This document shows positions 1 to 6,698 of a DNA stretch of 7,326 nucleotides, in pieces. The stretch comes from Sedimenticola sp. (GTDB lineage Bacteria > Pseudomonadota > Gammaproteobacteria > Chromatiales > Chromatiaceae). The notes beneath the pieces were generated by a model. That model ran no database searches, was not told the DNA's origin, and worked only from the letters and a program-made list of their open reading frames with translations. The stretch lies in NCBI GenBank assembly GCA_027038775.1, contig JALWGP010000354.1, positions 1 to 7,326 of the forward strand. The letters run 5' to 3'. A program made the translations under genes and the position numbers. Numbering within the stretch: the stretch's first letter is position 1; the number at the start of each line of letters is the position of its first letter.

Positions 1-781
1 ACCCCATACCGGTCTCGATGGCGTGGCCGAAGGTGTGCCCCAGGTTGAGCAGGGCACGTCTGCCCGCCTCGCGCTCGTCCTCGGCGACGATGGCCGCCTT
101 GTCGGCGCAGGAGCGCTCGATGGCGTGGGCCAGCGCCTCAGGCTCGCGCCGGCGCAGGGCCTCCATGTTCCGCTCCAACCAGGCGAAGAATTCCGGATCG
201 TTGATGAGGCCGTACTTGATCACCTCCGCCAGGCCAGCAGAGAGCTCGCGGTCGGGAAGGGTGTTCAGGGTGTCGATGTCGATGATCACCGCCTTCGGCT
301 GGTAGAAGGCGCCGATCATGTTCTTGCCCAGGGGGTGGTTGACGCCGGTCTTGCCGCCCACCGAGGAATCCACCTGGGAGAGCAGGGTGGTGGGCACCTG
401 GATGAAGTTCACCCCGCGCTGGTAGCAGGCGGCGGCAAATCCGGTCATGTCGCCCACCACGCCGCCCCCGAGGGCCACCAGGGTGCAGCCGCGGTCGAAA
501 CGCTTTTCCAGCAGGGCGTCGAAGATGCGGTTGAGGATCTCCAGGTTCTTGTACTGCTCGCCGTCGGGCAGCACCACCGACTCCACCTGCAGGCCCGAGA
601 GGGCGGCCCGAAGCCGCTCAAGGTAGAGGGGCCCCACGGTCTCGTTGGTAACGATCATCACCTGGGCGGAAAGGATGAAAGGGCGGATCAGGTCGCCATC
701 GTCGATGAGCCGCTGGCCGATGTGGATGGGGTAGCTGCGCTCACCAAGGTCCACCTCCAGCGAGGCCAGGATTTCGGACAT
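1..781 (-). CDS. aroB: 3-dehydroquinate synthase, 5' part (truncated by window edge)
   Basis: Cytoplasmic AroB converts DAHP to 3-dehydroquinate, the second step of the shikimate pathway, using NAD+ and a divalent metal. Reading the minus strand from the ATG at 781 gives 260 uninterrupted codons, beginning [15 protein letters not shown], before the left edge; E. coli AroB is about 362 residues, so roughly 70% is present. Visible motifs are the NAD-binding GGGVVGD at residues 105-111, the substrate/nucleotide region [12 protein letters not shown] at 137-148, the AEVIKYG segment with metal-ligand Glu186, and [11 protein letters not shown] near the end with a metal-ligand His. The third ligand (the His of the family's later HGEAV motif) lies outside the window. 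The start follows the aroK stop by 4 bases, and a GAGGAG ribosome binding site at 792-797 lies inside the last aroK codons, so translation is probably coupled to aroK. Nothing looks damaged in the visible part. Confidence 0.97.
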   Translation of the reverse strand, partial: MSEILASLEVDLGERSYPIHIGQRLIDDGDLIRPFILSAQVMIVTNETVGPLYLERLRAALSGLQVESVVLPDGEQYKNLEILNRIFDALLEKRFDRGCTLVALGGGVVGDMTGFAAACYQRGVNFIQVPTTLLSQVDSSVGGKTGVNHPLGKNMIGAFYQPKAVIIDIDTLNTLPDRELSAGLAEVIKYGLINDPEFFAWLERNMEALRRREPEALAHAIERSCADKAAIVAEDEREAGRRALLNLGHTFGHAIETGMG

Positions 782-785
782 GACG

Positions 786-1304
786 TCAGGACTCCTCGAA
801 GTGGCGGATCACCTCCTTCACCACCGCCTGGGCGGAGCGCCCCTCGGTGGAAACCACCAGGTCGGCGATCTCCCGGTAAAGTGGGTCGCGCTCCTCGTTG
901 AGTTCCCTCAGCTTCTGCAGGGGATCACCGGTCTGCAGCAACGGCCGGTTCTTGTCCTTGTAGGTGCGCTCGTACTGCTGCTCGGGCGAACAGGCGAGAT
1001 AGATGACGTAGCCCCGGGCCGCCAACAGGCGCCGGTTCTCGGGCCGGGTGACGGCACCACCACCGGTGGCCAGGACGACGTTGTCCCGCTCCACCATGTC
1101 AGCGATGGCCTTCATCTCCCGCTTGCGAAAGCCCTCTTCACCCTCGTATTCGAATATGGTGGGGATATCCACGCCGGTACGCCGTTGGATCTCCTGGTCA
1201 GTATCGTCGAACTCCAGGCCAAGGGAATGGGCCAGCTGCCGGCCGATGGTGGTCTTGCCCGCCCCCATGGGACCCACCAGAAAGATTCGACTGGGTTTCA
1301 GCAT
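786..1304 (-). CDS. aroK: shikimate kinase I
   Basis: AroK phosphorylates the 3-hydroxyl of shikimate with ATP, the fifth step of chorismate synthesis, in the cytoplasm. The 172-residue product matches the usual 170-175 of the family. The Walker A P-loop is GPMGAGKT at residues 11-18. The D34-T-D36 pair (Mg2+/shikimate binding), the shikimate-binding FRKRE at 59-63 and GGG at 81-83, the lid arginine in NRPLL (R120), and the ERDPLY arginine (R139) are all present, so the enzyme should be active. The ATG at 1304 is preceded by an AGGTGG ribosome binding site about 6 bases upstream, and the P-loop sits at the normal distance from this start. It follows pilQ after a 104-base spacer and runs into aroB with a 4-base gap. 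The spacer holds an extended -10 promoter candidate, so aroKB may be transcribed apart from the pil genes. The aroK/aroL distinction rests on the neighbouring aroB and pilQ. Confidence 0.98.
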   Translation of the reverse strand: MLKPSRIFLVGPMGAGKTTIGRQLAHSLGLEFDDTDQEIQRRTGVDIPTIFEYEGEEGFRKREMKAIADMVERDNVVLATGGGAVTRPENRRLLAARGYVIYLACSPEQQYERTYKDKNRPLLQTGDPLQKLRELNEERDPLYREIADLVVSTEGRSAQAVVKEVIRHFEES

Positions 1305-1308
1305 ATAT

Positions 1309-1341
1309 CAACCACCTGTTAAAAAAACGCGGATTATAGCA
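1309..1341 (-). promoter_or_regulatory. candidate extended -10 promoter and ribosome binding site for aroKB
   Basis: On the minus strand, 1341-1333 reads TGCTATAAT, a perfect TATAAT hexamer with the TGn extension, in a spacer otherwise lacking coding sequence. No good -35 hexamer is seen at 16-18 bp, which extended -10 promoters can tolerate. Initiation about 7 bp downstream would fall at or beside a T7 run (1321-1327), giving a leader of roughly 20-25 bases that contains the AGGTGG ribosome binding site before the aroK ATG. This is a sequence match only; transcription could also arrive from pilQ. Confidence 0.45.
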
Positions 1342-1361
1342 GCACGACACGCCAGAACGCA

Positions 1362-1384
1362 CAGGGCGCCCCAAGGGCGCCCTG
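1362..1384. repeat. perfect 10-bp inverted repeat (hairpin) between pilQ and aroK
   Basis: CAGGGCGCCC at 1362-1371 is followed by a 3-base loop (CAA) and its exact reverse complement at 1375-1384. In the pil transcript the hairpin starts about 25 bases after the pilQ stop codon and would be very stable (9 of 10 pairs G:C). No T-run follows immediately on either strand, so it is not a textbook intrinsic terminator. It may pause or partly terminate pil transcription, or protect the 3' end of pilQ mRNA. The T7 run further downstream lies about 35 bases away, too far to act as its U-tract. Confidence 0.7.
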
Positions 1385-1408
1385 GCTCCGGTTTCACTGG
1401 GCGCGACT

Positions 1409-3523
1409 CTACCGCACGGAGAGCGCGTCCTTGATGATCTTGGGTGTAATGAAGATCAGCAGCTCCTTTTTCTTGTCTTCCTTGTACTCCTGCTTGAAGG
1501 CCCAGCCCACCACGGGCAGGTCTCCGAAGAAGGGAATCTTCTCTTCACTGTTGGCGCGGGTACGCTCGAAAACCCCACCCAGCACCACGGTCTCACCGTT
1601 GTCCACCAGCACGCGGGTCTGCACTTCCCGCTTCTCAAGCGGCGGAACGCCCAGCACGGCCCGGGTGAAGTCTGCATTGTCCTTGCTCACCACCAGGTCC
1701 ATGATGATACGGTCGTCGGGCGTAATATGGGGCGTCACTTCCAGCTTGAGCACCGCCTCCTTGAACTGGACGTTGGTGGCGCCACTGGAAGTGGCCTCCT
1801 GGTAGGGGATCTCCAAGCCCTGCTTGATCACCGCCTTGTTCTGGTCGGAGGTGATCACCCTGGGGTTGGAAACGATCTCGCCTCTTCCCTCCTGCTGCAT
1901 GGCGGTCAGCTCCAGTTGCAGCAGGTAGGAGCCCACGGTACCCACCAGCAGGTTGAGGGCACCGCCCCGGGAACCACCCAGGCTCTTGGGCAGGTTCACC
2001 ATCAAGGCATCGATGCCACCCGCACCGGATGGATCGGTGAGCCCGTTGGCGGTGCCCACGGTGCCCGTGGCCCCGGGCTGACCACCGGAGACCAGCCACT
2101 GGCCCCTGCCGTTGCTGCCACCCCCGTCCTTGTTGAAGCCGAAGCGCACACCGAGATCGCGGGCGAAGTCGTCGTTGGCGATGACCACGCGGGACTCCAC
2201 CAGCACCTGGCGCACCGGGATGTCCAGCTTCTTCACCAGGGCCCGGATCTCGTCCAGCTTGGCGGCGGTGTCCTGCACCAGCAGGGTGTTGGTACGCGAA
2301 TCGACGGTGACGTTGCCCCGCTCGGAGAGCAGCCGGTTTTCACTCGACTTGAGCAGATCGGCCAGTTCCTGCGCCTTGGCGTAGTTGATCTGGATGAGCT
2401 CCGAGTGCAGCGGCGCCAGCTCCTCGACCTGCTTCTGTGCCTCGAGCTCGAGCTTTTCACGGGCGGCGATCTCCTCGGTGGGCGCCACCAGGATCACGTT
2501 GCCGTTCTTGCGCATGGCCAGCCCCTTGCTCTTGAGGATGATGTCCAGGGCCTGGTCCCAGGGCACATTCTTGAGGCGGAGGGTGATGTCACCCCCGACA
2601 GAGTCACTGACCACCATGTTGAGCCCGGTGAAGTCGGCGAGCAGCTGCAGCACCGAGCGAACCGGGATGTTCTGAAAGTTGAGAGAGAGCTTGTCGCCGG
2701 TGTAGACCAGCTCCTTGCGTCTGCGCTCCTCCTTCTCCCGCTTGGTCATCTCGCGGAACTCCACCACGTAGAGGTTGTCCGCCTGGTAGGCGAGATGGTC
2801 GTACTCGCCCTGGGTCTTGATCACCATGCGGGCGCCACCACGATGGGGGCGGGTGGTGATGGTCTTCACCGGCGTGATGAAATCGGTCACATCCAGCACT
2901 CTCGCCTGCTCTTCGGGAACCTCGGTGCCCAGGAAGTCCAGCACCACCGAGCTGCCCTCCTGCCGCATGTCCACGGTCACATCGGGGCTGCTCAGCTGAA
3001 CCTCCACCCGGGCCACGCCCTTGCCACCACGGCGAAAGTCCACCTTCTCGATCCGGGGGGCACCCGAAGCGGCCTTGGCAGGCTTGCCCGCAGAGGTGAC
3101 CACCGTCTCTCCCGGCGCGGCGTCCGATTCGGCATTGACCACCACCAGCACCTCGTTGCCCTGGGTACGCACTTCATAAGGCGCCTTGTTGAGCAGGCTC
3201 AACACCACACGGGTCTTGTTGCCCGCCTCGATGGCGGTGACGCTGCGGGCGATGCCGGAGGCGATGCTCTTGGTCTTGAAATCGAGGCCACTGCGGGTGT
3301 CCGGCAGATCGATGGCAATCCGCGCGGGATTGTCGGTGGCAAAACTGTTCACCTCGCCCACCGGATCGCTGGTCCTGAGCACCACCTGGATGCGTCCTCC
3401 GGAGAGCACGGAATAGCTGATTTCCTCCAGCGTATTGGCCCATGCCGCCGATACCGGCAGGACTGCCAACAGCAATGCCAACAGCAGCGCCTTGTTATTC
3501 GTAATCATCTTGCCACCTACCAT
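1409..3523 (-). CDS. pilQ: type IV pilus outer-membrane secretin PilQ
   Basis: PilQ forms the oligomeric outer-membrane channel through which the type IV pilus is extended and retracted. The 704-residue product is close to the usual size (about 710 in Pseudomonas). In order it shows a Sec signal peptide (residues 1-29, probable cleavage AWA|N) and two AMIN-type peptidoglycan-binding domains (about 31-130 and 157-256). A highly charged KREKEERRRKE linker (261-271) precedes the secretin N0/STN domain (about 278-348, with VPWDQALDIILKSKGL at 320-335). An N1/NolW-like domain follows (about 374-440), then a Gly-rich variable stretch (466-520) and the secretin core (about 530-697). The core includes VDNGETVVLGG at 640-650 and ends LLIFITPKII. 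The ATG at 3523 is chosen because AGGAGA lies 7 bases upstream; the ATG at 3508 would also leave a signal peptide but has a weaker site. It is the last pil gene and follows pilP after 12 bases. Confidence 0.98.
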   Translation of the reverse strand: MVGGKMITNNKALLLALLLAVLPVSAAWANTLEEISYSVLSGGRIQVVLRTSDPVGEVNSFATDNPARIAIDLPDTRSGLDFKTKSIASGIARSVTAIEAGNKTRVVLSLLNKAPYEVRTQGNEVLVVVNAESDAAPGETVVTSAGKPAKAASGAPRIEKVDFRRGGKGVARVEVQLSSPDVTVDMRQEGSSVVLDFLGTEVPEEQARVLDVTDFITPVKTITTRPHRGGARMVIKTQGEYDHLAYQADNLYVVEFREMTKREKEERRRKELVYTGDKLSLNFQNIPVRSVLQLLADFTGLNMVVSDSVGGDITLRLKNVPWDQALDIILKSKGLAMRKNGNVILVAPTEEIAAREKLELEAQKQVEELAPLHSELIQINYAKAQELADLLKSSENRLLSERGNVTVDSRTNTLLVQDTAAKLDEIRALVKKLDIPVRQVLVESRVVIANDDFARDLGVRFGFNKDGGGSNGRGQWLVSGGQPGATGTVGTANGLTDPSGAGGIDALMVNLPKSLGGSRGGALNLLVGTVGSYLLQLELTAMQQEGRGEIVSNPRVITSDQNKAVIKQGLEIPYQEATSSGATNVQFKEAVLKLEVTPHITPDDRIIMDLVVSKDNADFTRAVLGVPPLEKREVQTRVLVDNGETVVLGGVFERTRANSEEKIPFFGDLPVVGWAFKQEYKEDKKKELLIFITPKIIKDALSVR

Positions 3524-3530
3524 TACGGCC

Positions 3531-3540
3531 TCTCCTTAAG
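3531..3540 (-). promoter_or_regulatory. pilQ Shine-Dalgarno merged with pilP stop codon
   Basis: On the minus strand this reads CTTAAGGAGA. The TAA at 3538-3536 is the pilP stop and its bases form the start of the AAGGAGA ribosome binding site, 7 bases before the pilQ ATG at 3523. This decides the pilQ start and suggests that ribosomes finishing pilP open or feed pilQ initiation. Confidence 0.8.
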
Positions 3541-4057
3541 ATCGTTCACCCAATGCCAATGACGCCTGGCGCTCCAGATAACCTCCGCGGCCATTCGGAA
3601 CCAGCTCCACGATGTTGATGCGCTCTTCCTCGATGCTGATAATCCGGCCATCGTTCTGACCGAGATAGTTGCCGGCCTTCACCCGGTGGATGGTGCCGTC
3701 GGGCGTCTGCACCAGCCCCCACATCTGCCCCTCCCTGTCCAGGGTTCCGACCATCCTGAGGGAGTCCAGCGGAAAGAACTCGAGCTCCTCCTTGCGCCGG
3801 TTGGGATCGGGGCGCGGACCCTCTTCAGTCTGTTCGGACAGCACGTCGGAGATCTCTTCCGTCGGCATGAAAGGATCACGCCGGTTCTCCCCGATGTAGA
3901 GAAAGGTCTCCGCCTGGGTGATCTGTGGAATGGGGTCGATGGGCGTCGGCGGCCGCGCCTTCACTTCGGCCACGTACTCCTCGAGATCCTGCATGCCGTG
4001 ATCCACGCAACCCGCCAGCAGGAGCACGGCCAGGGTGGCGTAACACTGCTTCCTCAT
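3536..4057 (-). CDS. pilP: type IV pilus assembly lipoprotein PilP
   Basis: PilP is an inner-membrane lipoprotein whose folded C-terminal domain contacts the PilN/PilO heterodimer and the N0 domain of PilQ, bridging the two membranes. The 173-residue product has a short lipoprotein signal ending in the lipobox LAGC (residues 14-17, lipidated Cys17). A low-complexity Pro/Glu-rich extended region follows (about 33-92) with the conserved RRDPFMP (59-65), then a compact beta domain (about 94-165) including HRVKAGNYLGQNDGRI (124-139), all typical of PilP. Residue +2 after the lipidated Cys is Val, not Asp, so no classic inner-membrane retention signal is seen. The ATG at 4057 shares one base with the pilO stop (TGATG), and the GA-rich end of pilO (AGGAGG at 4065-4070) supplies a ribosome binding site, indicating translational coupling. 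Confidence 0.96.
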   Translation of the reverse strand: MRKQCYATLAVLLLAGCVDHGMQDLEEYVAEVKARPPTPIDPIPQITQAETFLYIGENRRDPFMPTEEISDVLSEQTEEGPRPDPNRRKEELEFFPLDSLRMVGTLDREGQMWGLVQTPDGTIHRVKAGNYLGQNDGRIISIEEERINIVELVPNGRGGYLERQASLALGERS

Positions 4058-4641
4058 CAGCCCTCCTCCTCGAGATAGCGGTAGGTCTTGGCCGTCGCCT
4101 CCATGACCAGCTTGTCGGAATCCTGGCGCCTGGAGATCTTCACGTCATGCACGGTGACGATGCGCGGCAGGGCGGCCAGGCCGCTGACGAACTCCCCGAA
4201 CTCGTGGTAGTCGCCCACCACGCGGATCTTGATGGGCAGCTCGGCATAGAAGTCCTTCTTCACCTCGGGCATGGGCTGGAAGAGCTCGAACTCCAGGCCC
4301 GCGGCCAGCCCGGTCTGGGAGACGTCCACCAGCAGCGCCGCCACCTCGGTCCGGTCCGGCAGCTGGCGCAGCATGGCGCCGAAGGACTCCTGGATCTCCT
4401 TGAGCTGTTCACGGTAGGCGTCCAGGTTGACCGCCTTGGCCTGCTTCTTCTCGAACTGCTGGCGCAGGCTGAGCTCCTCCTTCTCCACCCGCCCCAGGTC
4501 CGCGTAAAGATCCTTCACGTGGTAGTAGTACCCCGCCGCAACCAGGGCGCCGCACAGCGCCAGCACCACGATCCCCCGGATCCAGGCCGGCCACTCCCCG
4601 ACATTGTCCAGGGTCAGGTCATTGAGTTCACTCAGATCCAT
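4057..4641 (-). CDS. pilO: type IV pilus inner-membrane alignment protein PilO
   Basis: PilO pairs with PilN in the inner membrane to form the alignment subcomplex that also holds PilP. The 194-residue protein has a short cytoplasmic N-terminus (LNDLTLDNVGEWPAW at 6-20), one membrane segment (about 21-39), a periplasmic coiled coil (about 43-90) and a ferredoxin-like core (about 98-190). The core includes LPDRTEVAALL at 94-104, ELPIKIRVVGDYHEFGEFVSG at 134-154, LPRIVTVHD and the terminal AKTYRY, closely matching Pseudomonas-type PilO. The ATG at 4641 gives the normal start to the conserved N-terminal segment. It has only a weak GGTGG-like ribosome binding site; a small ORF with a strong site ends across this start (4632-4688), which may provide coupled initiation. 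The pilN stop lies 48 bases upstream in the same reading frame. Confidence in identity is high, in the exact start moderate. Confidence 0.95.
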   Translation of the reverse strand: MDLSELNDLTLDNVGEWPAWIRGIVVLALCGALVAAGYYYHVKDLYADLGRVEKEELSLRQQFEKKQAKAVNLDAYREQLKEIQESFGAMLRQLPDRTEVAALLVDVSQTGLAAGLEFELFQPMPEVKKDFYAELPIKIRVVGDYHEFGEFVSGLAALPRIVTVHDVKISRRQDSDKLVMEATAKTYRYLEEEG

Positions 4642-4688
4642 GCCAGATTCACCACCCTTCCAGAATTCAACCCGTCTCGCGCGTCCAT
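4632..4688 (-). CDS. possible 18-codon leader/coupling ORF before pilO
   Basis: On the minus strand an ATG at 4688-4686, one base after the pilN TAG, opens 18 codons (MDARDGLNSGRVVNLAWI) ending in TGA at 4634-4632. The stop overlaps the start region of pilO (ATGGATCTGA). It is preceded by AGGAGGGGAG inside the last pilN codons, a far better Shine-Dalgarno than the one before pilO itself, with AGGAGG 9 bases from the ATG. The peptide matches nothing I recognise. It most plausibly carries ribosomes through the 48-base spacer so that pilO initiates by termination-reinitiation, or it is chance. Translation is unproven. Confidence 0.35.
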   Translation of the reverse strand: MDARDGLNSGRVVNLAWI

Positions 4689-4689
4689 C

Positions 4690-5273
4690 CTAGCTCCCCT
4701 CCTGGCCCTTTTGCTCCTCGTTGACGTTGGGATTCGCCTGCCTGGCAACCAGCTTGAAGCGGCTCATGCCTGCTGCCGTCTTCTTCCTGTCGTCGCTCTG
4801 GATGATCTTCAGGTCGGCATCCTTGATCCACTGGCTTTTGTCGATGGCCCGCATGTAGGCGGAGACCCGCGCGTTGGACTGCGCCCACCCTTCAAGAGTC
4901 ACCGCATCGCCCTTCTGGGTCAGCTGGTCGAGGTAGGCACCTTCGGGAATGGTCTTGACCAGCTCGTCGAACAGGTGCACCACCTGCGGACGGCTCACCT
5001 GCAGCTGCTGGATCACGTTCATGCGCGCCACCAGCTCGGCCCGCCGCTTCTCGAGATCCCGGATCTCGCGGATCTTCTTGTCCACCTTGGCGATCTCCGC
5101 CTTGAGGAAGGTGTTCCGGCTCTTCTGGTATTCGATCTGGTCCACCACCTGGATGTGCCACAGCACCAGGGCCAGCAGCGCAACGATGACGGCACCGAGC
5201 AACTGGAGATAGAACTCCCGCTTGCGCTGCTTGCGCAGATTCTCCCGCCAGGGAAGCAGATTGATGTGCGCCA

Positions 5274-5274
<1 letters not shown>
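4690..5274 (-). CDS. pilN: type IV pilus inner-membrane protein PilN
   Basis: PilN is a bitopic inner-membrane protein that connects the cytoplasmic PilM ring to the periplasmic PilO/PilP assembly. The 194-residue product begins with the diagnostic cytoplasmic motif INLLPWR (residues 4-10), which inserts into PilM, followed by basic residues (RKQRKRE, 14-20). One membrane segment (about 21-41), a periplasmic coiled coil (about 45-92) and a ferredoxin-like core (about 97-180) with TIPEGAYLDQL and VTLEGWAQSNARVSAYMRA follow. The ATG at 5274 shares one base with the pilM stop (TAATG) and has a GAGGAG site 9 bases upstream inside the end of pilM, so coupling to its binding partner is likely. The last codons (EEQKGQEGS) contain an AGGAGGGGAG ribosome binding site that serves the following spacer ORF. 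Confidence 0.97.
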
Positions 5275-6380
<1,106 letters not shown>

Positions 6381-6396
6381 CTATAACCAAGGTCCG

Positions 6397-6416
6397 GTGA
6401 AACCCCCCGTTTTCAC
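6397..6416 (-). repeat. small hairpin with G6 loop in the pilM leader
   Basis: GTGAAA at 6397-6402 pairs with TTTCAC at 6411-6416 around an 8-base loop that, in the pilM mRNA sense, is ACGGGGGG. After one mismatch a few more pairs can form. It lies about 50 bases before the pilM start. The short stem and absence of a T-run argue against a terminator. Confidence 0.4.
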
Positions 6417-6435
6417 GGAACCTTTTCTTGTGGGC

Positions 6436-6471
6436 GATTGTCACGCTTTGCAGCAAATGTAGCAAACAATC
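6436..6471. repeat. nested inverted repeat in the pilM upstream region
   Basis: GATTGT (6436-6441) and ACAATC (6466-6471) form the outer arms; TTTGC (6447-6451) and GCAAA (6462-6466) the inner arms. A second GCAAA (6453-6457) creates the compact palindrome TTTGCAGCAAA (6447-6457). The left arm carries five extra bases relative to the right. It could be a protein-binding site or an RNA hairpin in the leader; no known operator consensus is recognised. Confidence 0.4.
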
Positions 6472-6574
6472 AAACGAAATGCTTTAATTATTTCCGCTAA
6501 CATCTTAGCCGGCGTCACCTTTTTGCGACCTGAATCTCATCCCGATCTCCATTTGGCCGCCAACCGCGGGATCG

Positions 6575-6583
6575 ATTATAACA
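6575..6583 (-). promoter_or_regulatory. candidate extended -10 promoter for pilMNOPQ
   Basis: The minus strand reads TGTTATAAT (TGn plus a perfect TATAAT). No clear -35 hexamer is seen at 16-18 bp. A start about 7 bases downstream would give a pilM leader of roughly 220 bases, unusually long. A weaker TGCTACATT (6464-6456) nearer pilM is an alternative. Prediction from sequence match only. Confidence 0.4.
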
Positions 6584-6659
6584 ACGGGTCAGCGGGGCAT
6601 TTCGATAACCAGATCATAAATATCCCATCCCTCTCCGCCATGAGCAGTTCGTTGCGACT

Positions 6660-6668
6660 TGTTATAAT
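6660..6668 (+). promoter_or_regulatory. candidate extended -10 promoter for mrcA
   Basis: TGTTATAAT, a perfect TATAAT with the TGn extension, lies 30 bases before the mrcA ATG. The -35 region is poor (TGAGCA at 16 bp). Initiation near 6675 would leave a leader of about 24 bases. Its position just upstream of the gene makes it the more convincing of the two divergent candidates. Confidence 0.5.
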
Positions 6669-6698
6669 TGCCACCTTTTTACTCCTTTCGGACCACTG

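Noticed and set aside
781..788. Perfect palindrome TGACGTCA at the aroK/aroB junction
   Set aside because: It simply combines the aroK stop and the aroB start. An 8-bp palindrome is expected by chance, and there is no support for it as an operator.
23..901. A 292-codon plus-strand open frame opposite aroB and the end of aroK
   Set aside because: The minus strand encodes an intact AroB N-terminal part with NAD-binding and metal-ligand motifs; the plus frame is its shadow.
1321..1384. Intrinsic terminator made of the 1362-1384 hairpin and the T7 run
   Set aside because: The T-run is about 35 bases from the stem on the minus strand, too far to serve as a terminator U-tract.
1727..3562. A 611-codon open frame on the plus strand opposite pilQ
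   Set aside because: It is the antisense shadow of a high-GC gene. Its product is a His/Gly/Leu/Asp-rich composition typical of such shadows, with no recognisable domain, while pilQ on the other strand has complete secretin architecture.
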